Positions 1-5,544 of a DNA stretch of 11,554 nucleotides are shown piece after piece. Under the pieces are notes generated by a model. That model was not told the DNA's origin. It was given only the letters and a program-made list of their open reading frames with translations, and did not search any database. A program made the translations under genes and the position numbers. Source of the stretch: Streptococcus sp. (GTDB taxonomy: Bacteria > Bacillota > Bacilli > Lactobacillales > Streptococcaceae); assembly GCA_030825825.1 (NCBI GenBank), contig JAPJPE010000034.1, positions 1 through 11,554 of the forward strand, in the 5' to 3' direction. Position 1 is the first letter of the stretch. The number at the start of each line of letters is the position of its first letter.

Positions 1-54
1 AGTATCGTCTTTCTCGTATCCTTATTTCTTTATATGATGGTCGTACAGGCCTAG
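1..54 (+). CDS. possible C-terminal tail of an upstream membrane protein (partial)
   Basis: Frame 1 is open from the left edge to a TAG at 52-54 and encodes 17 residues, almost all hydrophobic (SIVFLVSLFLYMMVVQA). This looks like a last membrane helix ending close to the membrane surface. The fragment is too short to assign a family, and 17 open codons can occur by chance. No terminator follows directly; the first clear one is at 484-516. This is an inference from hydrophobicity only. Confidence 0.3.
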   Translation, partial: SIVFLVSLFLYMMVVQA

Positions 55-178
55 TTTCTAATAGAATGTAATCCACCTGTTGCTTACATAATGCAACCTA
101 AATGATACTTAAGAAATTAAATAAATATCAACTATTAGGCTCACTTAGACATCTATTGAAACTTTCCGCCGTGAGATA

Positions 179-208
179 AGTGTTAGAAACATTCTTGTTT
201 CTAGCACT
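179..208. repeat. 12-bp inverted repeat (hairpin)
   Basis: GTGTTAGAAAC at 180-190 pairs with GTTTCTAGCAC at 197-207, with one G-T pair and a 6-nt loop. The flanking A179 and T208 extend the stem to 12 bp. No T-run follows, so it is not an intrinsic terminator. Confidence 0.6.
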
Positions 209-255
209 CGGGAGTTTTGTAAGTAAAACAGTTTGGGAAACTGTTTTAGCCTGAG
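207..255. repeat. 11-bp perfect inverted repeat inside a second stem
   Basis: TAAAACAGTTT at 224-234 is a perfect inverted repeat of AAACTGTTTTA at 238-248 around a GGG loop. It is enclosed by CTCGGG (207-212) and CCTGAG (250-255), which form a further 6 bp with one G-T pair. The nested arrangement suggests folding as RNA, or cruciform DNA, rather than a single chance repeat. Confidence 0.55.
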
Positions 256-298
256 CCCCAAAAATGAAAAGCGAAGGGGTCCAAAATTAATTGAACAC

Positions 299-388
299 GG
301 GCTGCGGATTGTGTCAAAAAGATAAGTTCTCCTAGAATCTAAAGATTCTTCGTTAAACTTCCTATTTTGACTTTATCCGCAGACGCCC
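299..388. repeat. compound 90-nt hairpin of stacked inverted repeats
   Basis: CTGCGGAT (302-309) pairs with ATCCGCAG (375-382). After a 3x3 internal loop, GTCAAAA (313-319) pairs with TTTTGAC (365-371). Inside lies AGAATC/GATTCT (334-339 and 344-349) with a TAAA loop. Outside, GGG (299-301) can pair with CCC (386-388). Four helices nested about one centre are unlikely by chance. The element could be a folded RNA or a small palindromic intergenic repeat. Confidence 0.55.
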
Positions 389-403
389 TTTGTATCTTAA
401 TTA

Positions 404-482
404 GTCATGGAACTTCTTCGAAGTTCGCTGACGTCCGTACTCACCTAAGGAAAGTTTCTAAGATGACTCTATCTACAATTTG
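404..482. repeat. possible streptococcal BOX-like intergenic repeat
   Basis: A 7-bp hairpin, GAACTTC (410-416) with GAAGTTC (420-426), is enclosed by GTCA/TGAC (404-407 and 429-432). It is followed by CGCTGACG and, further on, TCTATCTACAA. From memory, these short words also occur in reverse-oriented BOX-type elements of the pneumococcus/mitis group. The match is partial and untested, so this is a resemblance and not an identification. Confidence 0.3.
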
Positions 483-483
483 A

Positions 484-516
484 AAGAAGTTGGAGAATAC
501 CAACTTCTTTTTTTTT
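484..516 (+). terminator. intrinsic terminator upstream of the TDT transporter gene
   Basis: A 10-bp perfect stem AAGAAGTTGG (484-493) / CCAACTTCTT (500-509) with a 6-nt loop runs into nine T residues at 508-516. On the opposite strand there is no comparable T-run, so it terminates + strand transcription arriving from the gene-free stretch or from upstream of the window. Confidence 0.88.
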
Positions 517-537
517 ATTATGCTTCCTGCTCTTTTA

Positions 538-546
538 TGGTATACT
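538..546 (+). promoter_or_regulatory. extended -10 promoter for the TDT transporter gene
   Basis: TGG followed by TATACT (541-546) forms an extended -10 element directly after the terminator. The -35 hexamer at the expected distance (about 518-523, TTATGC) is poor. The start codon at 575 would leave a leader of about 22 nt. Confidence 0.55.
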
Positions 547-574
547 GAAAGCGATAAAATGATTGGAGCTTCCG

Positions 575-1468
575 ATGAAAAAGATTCCCTTAGTATTTTC
601 AGGTTGTCTGTTAGGATTGGTTGGCGCTGGGAACCTTCTTGCAGACTCTCTGCCTGTTCTTGCCCATGCCTTTAGTCTGACAGGTTTGTTCTTCTGGTTT
701 TTCTTTTTAGTCTATCATGCGATTCGCTGGCAAGAAACCAAGATAGAACTCCAACAGCCAGCCCTGTTATCTGGGATGGCGACCTTTCCCATGGCAGGGA
801 TGATTCTATCCACCTATCTTTTTCGCCTCTTTCCCGCCTTTGGAGGTCTATCTCAGTTGGTTTGGTGGTCAGCCTTTCTCTTGGATCTTTGCTTGATTCT
901 TTATTTTACCAAGACCCATGTCATGGTGCGTCCAAGAGCCAATGCTACTCCGAGTTGGACCGTTCTCTATGTGGGCATTGCAGTAGCAGCCTTGACCTAC
1001 CCTGTTGTAGGAATCAGGGAGATTGCTTATCTCGCTTTAGTGATTGGTTTTGGATTGACCTTTCTTCTCTACCCAGTCATTTATTTTGATGGGAAAAAGC
1101 AGCCCTTACCCAATCATCTGTTAGGGCAAGAAGGCATCTATTGTGCTCCATTTTCACTTCTTTTAGCAGCCTTGGTTCGTGTGGGTGGAGCAAGCCTTCC
1201 TACCTGGTTCTTACTGATTATGGTGATGGCCTCGCAAGGGTTTTATTTCTTTGTTTTGACGCGCCTGCCAAGAATGATCAAAGAAGGTTTTCAACCCGCT
1301 TTTTCAGCTCTGACCTTTCCAACGGTCATCACAGCGACCTCTTTGAAAATGGCCCAAGGCTTGTTGCAATTACCTTTCTTGTCAGTTCTTGTATGGATGG
1401 AAACTCTTCTTTGTCTCTTGATTTTAGTCGCTGTTTTAGGAGGTTATGTAGCTTTTCTTAAAGAGTAA
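575..1468 (+). CDS. TDT-family (TehA/SLAC1-like) transporter
   Basis: This 297-residue, very hydrophobic protein looks like a member of the tellurite-resistance/dicarboxylate transporter (TDT) family, which includes TehA, malate transporters and the SLAC1 anion channel. Members have ten membrane helices. Visible family features are an N-terminal helix rich in Gly (about 7-25, with GAGNLL), PSW near residues 126-128, and PAFSALTFPTVITA near 241-254, which matches the conserved stretch before the last helices. The length is normal for the family. ATG 575 was chosen because GGAG lies 6 nt upstream; a TTG at 563 overlaps that site. The gene has its own promoter and is monocistronic or weakly coupled to the next gene. 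Substrate cannot be told from sequence; anion or organic-acid transport is a family-level inference. Confidence 0.8.
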   Translation: MKKIPLVFSGCLLGLVGAGNLLADSLPVLAHAFSLTGLFFWFFFLVYHAIRWQETKIELQQPALLSGMATFPMAGMILSTYLFRLFPAFGGLSQLVWWSAFLLDLCLILYFTKTHVMVRPRANATPSWTVLYVGIAVAALTYPVVGIREIAYLALVIGFGLTFLLYPVIYFDGKKQPLPNHLLGQEGIYCAPFSLLLAALVRVGGASLPTWFLLIMVMASQGFYFFVLTRLPRMIKEGFQPAFSALTFPTVITATSLKMAQGLLQLPFLSVLVWMETLLCLLILVAVLGGYVAFLKE

Positions 1469-1486
1469 GGGTAGGCATCCTTATGA

Positions 1487-1515
1487 TTGATTCCTGGACG
1501 CGATTATGGTAAGAT
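1487..1515 (+). promoter_or_regulatory. promoter for the CPBP protease homologue gene
   Basis: TTGATT (1487-1492), a 17-nt spacer and TAAGAT (1510-1515) form a plausible sigma-A promoter, with a TG extension at 1507-1508. It lies between the transporter stop and the ATG at 1555, giving a leader of about 33 nt. Confidence 0.5.
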
Positions 1516-1554
1516 GCACTATACGATTTGTCATACTCTATAAGAAAGGTCTCT

Positions 1555-2232
1555 ATGAAATTCATCAAAGGAAAGCTCTCACTGCTTTATCCCTTCTTTC
1601 TGCTCTTGTTTTATTTTTATATCCGGCCTCAGTTTCGCCCCTTGGCCCAGTATGTCTCCACTAGTCTAGCAAGCGCAAATAGCTATTATTGGACCTTATT
1701 TGGCCTAGAAGGGCTCTATGCAAGCTTTGCAGGATTTTTGGTCTATCGTTTTTCTAAAAAAGCGCAGTTTAAGCTGGGGAAAAACCCTCTTCAATCTCTG
1801 ATGGAAGCCATTTTTGCAGCCTGTTTGGTCTACTGGTTGGACTACTTCATCAGTGGTTTTGTACAAGGACGGGCAGCCGTTTTGAGTCTCTTTCCTAGGG
1901 AAATAAGTTCCACAGGGGTGCTCATCCTGGTGATCGCAATGGTCATTATCCGGCCGGTGACAGAAGAGCTGATCTTTCGTGGAGCCTTGGTAAATGCCTA
2001 CTTCAAAGGCTGGAAACTCTATGCAGAGATTTGGCTTCCAGCCCTCATCTACAGTGGGCTGCATTTTCTCCATACTCCCTTTTCGTTAGGGGCTTGTATC
2101 ATCTATCTCCTACCGAGTGTGATTTTTGGGACCCTGTATTATCGGAGCAAGACGCTCCTTTCTCCGATTTTAGGCCATATCTTGCTCAATCTCTACTACA
2201 CCTTGCCTTTGCTTTTATCTGTGTTCAAGTAG
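1555..2232 (+). CDS. CPBP-family intramembrane metalloprotease homologue
   Basis: This 225-residue membrane protein carries the CPBP (Abi/Rce1-like) signature. Motif 1 is EELIFR with E137, E138 and R142; motif 2 has H170 in YSGLH; motif 3 is HILLN with H208 and N212. The Glu and His residues are the expected metal-binding and catalytic set. Motif 2 starts with Tyr where many members have Phe. Hydrophobic segments at about 8-23, 48-65, 86-105, 120-135 and 160-225 fit a multi-pass protein. ATG 1555 follows a GAAAGG site by about 5 nt; the in-frame TTG at 1528 has no such site. Family members include CAAX proteases and proteins linked to bacteriocin self-immunity, but no bacteriocin gene is visible here, so the substrate and role are unknown. 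A strong terminator follows two bases after the stop. Confidence 0.85.
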   Translation: MKFIKGKLSLLYPFFLLLFYFYIRPQFRPLAQYVSTSLASANSYYWTLFGLEGLYASFAGFLVYRFSKKAQFKLGKNPLQSLMEAIFAACLVYWLDYFISGFVQGRAAVLSLFPREISSTGVLILVIAMVIIRPVTEELIFRGALVNAYFKGWKLYAEIWLPALIYSGLHFLHTPFSLGACIIYLLPSVIFGTLYYRSKTLLSPILGHILLNLYYTLPLLLSVFK

Positions 2233-2233
2233 C

Positions 2234-2265
2234 AACCGATTTCCTGAGGGAGATTGGTTTTTTTT
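2234..2265 (+). terminator. intrinsic terminator after the CPBP gene
   Basis: AACCGATTTCC (2234-2244) pairs over 11 positions, including two G-T pairs, with 2249-2259 around a TGAG loop, followed by eight T residues (2258-2265). It separates the CPBP gene from the rnpA operon. Its 3' arm contains the -35 hexamer of the rnpA promoter. Confidence 0.82.
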
Positions 2266-2281
2266 GAAAATATGGTATAAT
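2254..2281 (+). promoter_or_regulatory. rnpA-yidC1-jag operon promoter
   Basis: TTGGTT (2254-2259), a 16-nt spacer and a perfect TATAAT (2276-2281) with an upstream TG (2273-2274). The -35 lies inside the terminator of the preceding gene, so terminator and promoter share bases. The leader to TTG 2311 would be about 23 nt. Confidence 0.75.
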
Positions 2282-2310
2282 AGAATAAATTTAATAGAGG
2301 GAGTGGAGGT

Positions 2311-2652
2311 TTGAAAAAAAGCTACCGCGTCAAACGTGACAAAGATTTTAATGCTATTTTTAAAAGTGGTCAAAATGTTGCCAATCGGAAATTCGTTGTT
2401 TACCGCTTGCGCAAAGACCAACCACATTTTCGAGTCGGCCTGTCTGTTAGTAAGAAGCTGGGAAATGCTGTGACTAGAAATCGCATCAAACGTTTGATTC
2501 GCCATGTTTTGATCAAACACCAAGCCTTCCTTACGACCGATGATTTTGTTGTCATTGCTCGTAAAGGAGTGGAGGAGCTCGACTTTCATCAAGTTGAGAA
2601 AAATCTTGTACATGTCCTAAAATTAGCGCATGTCTACCAAGAAAGGGAATAA
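2311..2652 (+). CDS. rnpA: ribonuclease P protein component
   Basis: RnpA is the protein subunit of RNase P. It binds the catalytic RNA and helps remove the 5' leader of pre-tRNAs in the cytoplasm. The 113-residue basic protein has the family hallmark RNRIKRLIR at 56-64, the N-terminal KSYRVKRDKDFNAIFKSG stretch, and FRVGLSVSKKLGNAV just before the RNR box. The start is TTG at 2311, placed by the family N-terminus and by the GAGGGAG/GGAGG stretch at 2297-2309; no in-frame ATG fits. It is first in an operon with yidC1 and jag; only one base separates its stop from the yidC1 GTG. This gene order is common in Gram-positive bacteria, usually near oriC, but here no dnaA, dnaN or DnaA-box cluster is seen. 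Confidence 0.96.
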   Translation: MKKSYRVKRDKDFNAIFKSGQNVANRKFVVYRLRKDQPHFRVGLSVSKKLGNAVTRNRIKRLIRHVLIKHQAFLTTDDFVVIARKGVEELDFHQVEKNLVHVLKLAHVYQERE

Positions 2653-2653
2653 T

Positions 2654-3469
2654 GTGAAAAAGAAACTGAAGTTAACTGGATTATTAGGAGCAGCCTTATT
2701 GGTCTTGACAGCTTGTGGGACCTCTCAAGTGACAGCTCAGTCGACAGGTGGTTGGGAACGCTTTGTCTACTTCTTTGCCGAAGCCATTCGCTTCTTGTCC
2801 TTTGGCGGAAGTATCGGTGTGGGGATTATCGTCTTTACCATTGTGATCCGGACGGTCCTCTTGCCGCTTTTCCAATATCAAATGAATTCAACCCGCAAGA
2901 TGCAGGAAATTCAACCCCTACTCAAGGAATTGCAAGCCAAGTATCCTGGAAAGGATCTAGATAGTCGGACCAAGCTTTCTGAAGAGATGCGGGCCCTTTA
3001 CAAGGAAAAAGGCGTCAAAACATCTTCAGCCTTTCTTCCTCTCTTGATTCAGATGCCGGTTTTGATGGCCTTATTCCAAGCGCTGAGCCGTGTAGAATTC
3101 CTTAAAGTCGGTCACTTCCTTTGGTTGGACCTTGGCGCGATCGACCCGACTTACGTCTTGCCGGTTCTTGCAGCTCTCTTCACATTTTTCAGTAGTTGGT
3201 TAACCAATAAAGCCATGCCAGAGCGCAATGGTAGTGCAACAACCATGATGTATGTGATGCCTGTGATGATCTTCTTCTTTGCCTTGTTCTCGGCCAGCGG
3301 GGTCGCACTCTACTGGGTGACTTCCAATGCTTACCAAGTCGGACAGACCTATCTCTTGAACAACCCCTTCAAGATTATCGCAGAGCGTGAAGCAAAAGAG
3401 CAAGCTTCGCGAGACATGGAAAAACAAAAACGCCGTGCCCTAAACAAAGCACAGAAAAAGAAAAAATAA
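2654..3469 (+). CDS. yidC1: membrane protein insertase YidC1 (OxaA/SpoIIIJ-like lipoprotein)
   Basis: YidC inserts and folds membrane proteins, alone or with the Sec translocon. The 271-residue product starts with a basic lipoprotein signal ending in the lipobox LTAC, so C21 would be lipidated after signal peptidase II cleavage. The 60K_IMP core follows, with the conserved Arg of the hydrophilic groove at R66 (VIRTVLLPL), then an amphipathic cytoplasmic hairpin, further membrane helices, and a short very basic tail (about 245-271). The start is GTG 2654, with GAAAGGGA about 5 nt upstream. Streptococci carry two YidC proteins. The one between rnpA and jag is YidC1, by analogy with S. mutans. 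The modest tail length agrees, since YidC2 has a longer basic tail. Confidence 0.94.
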   Translation: MKKKLKLTGLLGAALLVLTACGTSQVTAQSTGGWERFVYFFAEAIRFLSFGGSIGVGIIVFTIVIRTVLLPLFQYQMNSTRKMQEIQPLLKELQAKYPGKDLDSRTKLSEEMRALYKEKGVKTSSAFLPLLIQMPVLMALFQALSRVEFLKVGHFLWLDLGAIDPTYVLPVLAALFTFFSSWLTNKAMPERNGSATTMMYVMPVMIFFFALFSASGVALYWVTSNAYQVGQTYLLNNPFKIIAEREAKEQASRDMEKQKRRALNKAQKKKK

Positions 3470-3484
3470 GAAAGAGGTGGACAT

Positions 3485-4432
3485 ATGGTCCTATATACTG
3501 GAGCAACTGTTGAAGAAGCCATTCAAAAAGGCCTGAACGATTTAGATATTCCCCGTATGAAGGCACACATTACAGTTGTAGCGCGTGAGAAGAAAGGTTT
3601 TCTTGGCTTGTTTGGGAAAAAACCAGCCCAAGTAGAGATTGAGCCCATTGCAGAAACAACTGTTGTAAAAGCCAATCAAAAAGCTGTCAAAGGTGTCCCA
3701 GATGAGATCAATGCACAAAACGAACCGGTGAAGACGGTGAGCGAAGCAACGGTCGATCTCGGACGCGTCGTTGCAGCGATCAAAAAGGTCGAAGAAGAAG
3801 GAGAAGTTGTCTCTGAAGAAATCAAGACCGAAATCCTGAAACATGACAAAGAAGCGGATACCGTTCTTGAAGAAAAAGGACATGAACATATCCTTGAAAA
3901 AGTCAAAGAACCAGCGATAAAAGAATCAAGCGAATCTGATTTCTCAAACCTTGGTATCGAGGTAGAGGAAAACTACAACATCGAAGAAGTCGTAGATGAT
4001 GTGACAGCCTATGTTCAAACAGTGGTCGATGAAATGGATGTGGATGCGACCATCTCAAGTAGTCACAACCGCCGTACGGTCAATATGCAAATTGATACCA
4101 ATGAACCAGGACGTGTCATTGGTTACCACGGAAAAGTCTTGAAGGCTCTTCAACTTTTGGCGCAAAATTATCTCTATAACCGCTACTCAAAGAATTTTTA
4201 CATTACCATTAATGTTAATGACTATGTAGAACACCGGGCAGAAGTTCTTCAAAGCTATGCTCAGAAGTTGGCAACACGTGCCCTCGAAGATGGGCAAGCC
4301 CAACAGACAGATCCGATGTCAAACAGTGAACGCAAAATTATTCACCGGATCGTTTCTAAGATGGAAGGAGTCACTAGCTACTCTGAAGGCGAAGAACCAA
4401 ACCGTTACGTGGTAGTAGACATCGAAGGATAA
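3485..4432 (+). CDS. jag: RNA-binding cell elongation regulator Jag/KhpB (EloR)
   Basis: The 315-residue cytoplasmic protein has three parts. Residues 1-52 form a Jag-N domain with the signature KKGFLGLFG (36-44). Residues 53-170 form a long acidic, low-complexity linker. The C-terminus has a KH domain with the GxxG loop GYHG (213-216) and an R3H domain with R283 and H287 (RKIIH). In pneumococcus the orthologue (EloR/KhpB) partners with KhpA, binds RNA and controls peripheral peptidoglycan synthesis; it is phosphorylated by StkP on Thr89. A Thr is at position 89 here in the same local context (SEATVDLG), so this control is probably kept; that is inference. The ATG at 3485 follows AAAGAGGTGG. 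The gene lies 15 nt after yidC1, the conserved pairing, and ends before a terminator. Confidence 0.95.
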   Translation: MVLYTGATVEEAIQKGLNDLDIPRMKAHITVVAREKKGFLGLFGKKPAQVEIEPIAETTVVKANQKAVKGVPDEINAQNEPVKTVSEATVDLGRVVAAIKKVEEEGEVVSEEIKTEILKHDKEADTVLEEKGHEHILEKVKEPAIKESSESDFSNLGIEVEENYNIEEVVDDVTAYVQTVVDEMDVDATISSSHNRRTVNMQIDTNEPGRVIGYHGKVLKALQLLAQNYLYNRYSKNFYITINVNDYVEHRAEVLQSYAQKLATRALEDGQAQQTDPMSNSERKIIHRIVSKMEGVTSYSEGEEPNRYVVVDIEG

Positions 4433-4451
4433 TCTAGCTATTATTTCCCAT

Positions 4452-4488
4452 AAGGGAGAGACGGGATTGAGCCGATCTCTCCTTTTTT
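4452..4488 (+). terminator. intrinsic terminator of the rnpA-yidC1-jag operon
   Basis: GGAGAGA (4455-4461) pairs with TCTCTCC (4476-4482), with CGG/CCG stacked inside (4462-4464 and 4472-4474) and one bulged A. Six T residues follow at 4483-4488. It lies 20 nt before the next start codon, so the downstream gene depends on read-through or on a promoter I could not identify. Confidence 0.8.
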
Positions 4489-4507
4489 AGGTTTAGAAAG
4501 GAAGCAA

Positions 4508-5137
4508 ATGGCATTTGCAGCGATTCGAGAGTTTTTAAAGCTTCAAGGAATTCACTACCAGGCCCCAGCAAAGGCTGGAGTGCTAGCCTCAGAGATGGAG
4601 CAGTATCGTGCCCTAGCTCAAGCGGCTCGTAAGGGATTCACCGATTTAGTCTCAGCCTTTCAGAAGCGTCACCCCTACTTGGAGCAAGATCGGACCAGCC
4701 AGTGGATGAACCAGGCCCAGGTCTTGCGCCCTCATTTTTGGGCCTATCTAAAAGGAGAAGGGACGATGGCAGAGCCTATGTTTGCCTTGAGGCTCTATGG
4801 AGATGCAGTTGATTTTGGAGTTTCCTTAGAGGTGAGTTTTATCGAGCGAAAAAAAGATGAGCAGAGCCTTCAAAAACAACACATGGTTCTCACCCTTCCC
4901 ATCACTCAGCCAGTTTATTATTTCGCCCAGAAAAATGGAGAGAGTCAAAGGGTAGAAGGAACAGAAAAGAATCGCCAGGATCTGTTGCAAGCAGTAGCAG
5001 AAGGGGCGGTTCGTAAGGTCCTCGTCAAATACGATGTTTCTCTAGTCGAGGATGGTTCTCTTGAGGCTATCCTGGATCAGTTGCAAGAGGCGCTGGTGGC
5101 TCTGGAACCCTATTACTTGGCAACCCGTCAGGTGTAG
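4508..5137 (+). CDS. conserved-looking protein of unknown function (209 aa)
   Basis: I do not recognise a named family. The 209-residue product is soluble, with no signal peptide or membrane segment. The first half (about 1-75) looks helical and is rich in Ala, Gln and aromatic residues. A middle part, about 85-135, alternates hydrophobic and charged residues in a strand-like pattern (ALRLYGDAVDFGVSLEVSF). A helical end follows (about 175-205) with EAILDQLQEALVALEP. The ATG at 4508 follows an AAAGGA site at 4497-4502. Codon use looks like that of its neighbours, so it is probably a genuine lineage gene. Its place just after jag and before rpmH gives no functional clue, because terminators or promoters lie on both sides. 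Confidence 0.8.
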   Translation: MAFAAIREFLKLQGIHYQAPAKAGVLASEMEQYRALAQAARKGFTDLVSAFQKRHPYLEQDRTSQWMNQAQVLRPHFWAYLKGEGTMAEPMFALRLYGDAVDFGVSLEVSFIERKKDEQSLQKQHMVLTLPITQPVYYFAQKNGESQRVEGTEKNRQDLLQAVAEGAVRKVLVKYDVSLVEDGSLEAILDQLQEALVALEPYYLATRQV

Positions 5138-5182
5138 AAAGGTGTTCTCCGACCTGTATTTGCAACAATTTTGCCATAGCTA

Positions 5183-5211
5183 TTGACAAATAGAGTCGAA
5201 TCCGATAGAAT
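5183..5211 (+). promoter_or_regulatory. rpmH promoter
   Basis: A perfect TTGACA (5183-5188), a 17-nt spacer and TAGAAT (5206-5211) make the strongest -35/-10 pair in the window, as expected for a ribosomal-protein gene. Transcription would start near 5218, leaving a leader of roughly 65 nt. Confidence 0.85.
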
Positions 5212-5221
5212 AGTAAAGTAT

Positions 5222-5254
5222 GTTTAGTAACTGATCACAACTAGCCGGCTAAAC
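5222..5254 (+). promoter_or_regulatory. possible hairpin in the rpmH leader
   Basis: GTTTAG (5222-5227) can pair with CTAAAC (5249-5254) around a loop containing the palindrome AGCCGGCT (5243-5250). It sits at the very 5' end of the predicted mRNA, before the ribosome binding site AGGAGG (5271-5276). It could stabilise the transcript or serve in control; nothing in the sequence tests this. Confidence 0.35.
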
Positions 5255-5284
5255 GAATACAAAATCTATGAGGAGGTATTCATC

Positions 5285-5419
5285 GTGAAACGTACTTATC
5301 AACCAAGTAAACTTCGTCGTGCGCGCAAACATGGTTTCCGTCACCGTATGGCAACCAAAAACGGTCGTCGCGTATTGGCAGCTCGTCGTCGTAAAGGACG
5401 CAAAGTTTTGGCTGCATAA
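5285..5419 (+). CDS. rpmH: 50S ribosomal protein L34
   Basis: A 44-residue, extremely basic protein beginning MKRTYQPSKLRRARKHGFR and continuing through ATKNGRRVLAARRRKGRK, the textbook L34 sequence at its usual length. It is a structural protein of the large ribosomal subunit. The start codon is GTG at 5285, with a strong AGGAGG site 8 nt upstream. It has its own near-consensus promoter and an immediate terminator, so it forms a single-gene unit. Confidence 0.98.
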   Translation: MKRTYQPSKLRRARKHGFRHRMATKNGRRVLAARRRKGRKVLAA

Positions 5420-5434
5420 TTCAGATAAAAACCT

Positions 5435-5474
5435 AAAAACCAGTAGAAACTCGAGACTACTGGTTTTTGTTTTG
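5435..5474 (+). terminator. rpmH intrinsic terminator
   Basis: A 12-bp perfect stem AAAAACCAGTAG (5435-5446) / CTACTGGTTTTT (5457-5468) with a 10-nt loop runs into TTTTTGTTTT. It starts 15 nt after the rpmH stop. Confidence 0.92.
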
Positions 5475-5501
5475 TCCGAAAGTGAATTTAGAGGCGCTTT
5501 C

Positions 5502-5510
5502 TGCTATAAT
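5502..5510 (+). promoter_or_regulatory. extended -10 promoter for tatD-rnmV
   Basis: TGC followed by a perfect TATAAT (5505-5510). The sequence at the -35 position is poor, so activity would rest on the extended -10. The leader to the tatD ATG would be about 28 nt. Confidence 0.65.
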
Positions 5511-5544
5511 AGAAAGAAGAAAAACTCGGAAGAAAAGGAAGATC

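Larger units (their letters stand above)
55..483. other. gene-free stretch rich in inverted repeats
   Basis: No open frame of convincing length, start and ribosome binding site is present in these roughly 430 bases. The stretch holds a series of hairpin-forming inverted repeats: 179-190 with 197-208; 224-234 with 238-248; 207-212 with 250-255; a long compound hairpin at 299-388; and 410-416 with 420-426. It ends in a + strand terminator. It may be a structured untranslated or non-coding RNA, or a cluster of decayed intergenic repeat elements. I do not recognise it as RNase P RNA, tmRNA, 4.5S RNA or 6S RNA. Confidence 0.5.

Noticed and set aside
373..381. TTATCCGCA, one mismatch from a DnaA box, in a window containing rnpA and rpmH, which often lie near oriC
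   Set aside because: A single imperfect box inside a stem, with no cluster of boxes and no dnaA or dnaN nearby. Streptococcal rnpA and rpmH are not normally at the origin.
490..675. 61-codon open frame starting inside the terminator
   Set aside because: The start lies in the terminator loop and T-run (Phe-rich from the T-tract), and the frame overlaps the transporter gene. It is not a gene.
5141..5160. Possible terminator after the 209-residue gene (AGGT/ACCT)
   Set aside because: The stem is only 4 bp and has no T-run, well below what is seen at the other terminators here.
5268..5288. Six-codon upstream frame ending at TGA overlapping the rpmH GTG
   Set aside because: Its coding sequence is the rpmH ribosome binding site itself and no separate site precedes it, so a leader peptide is unlikely.
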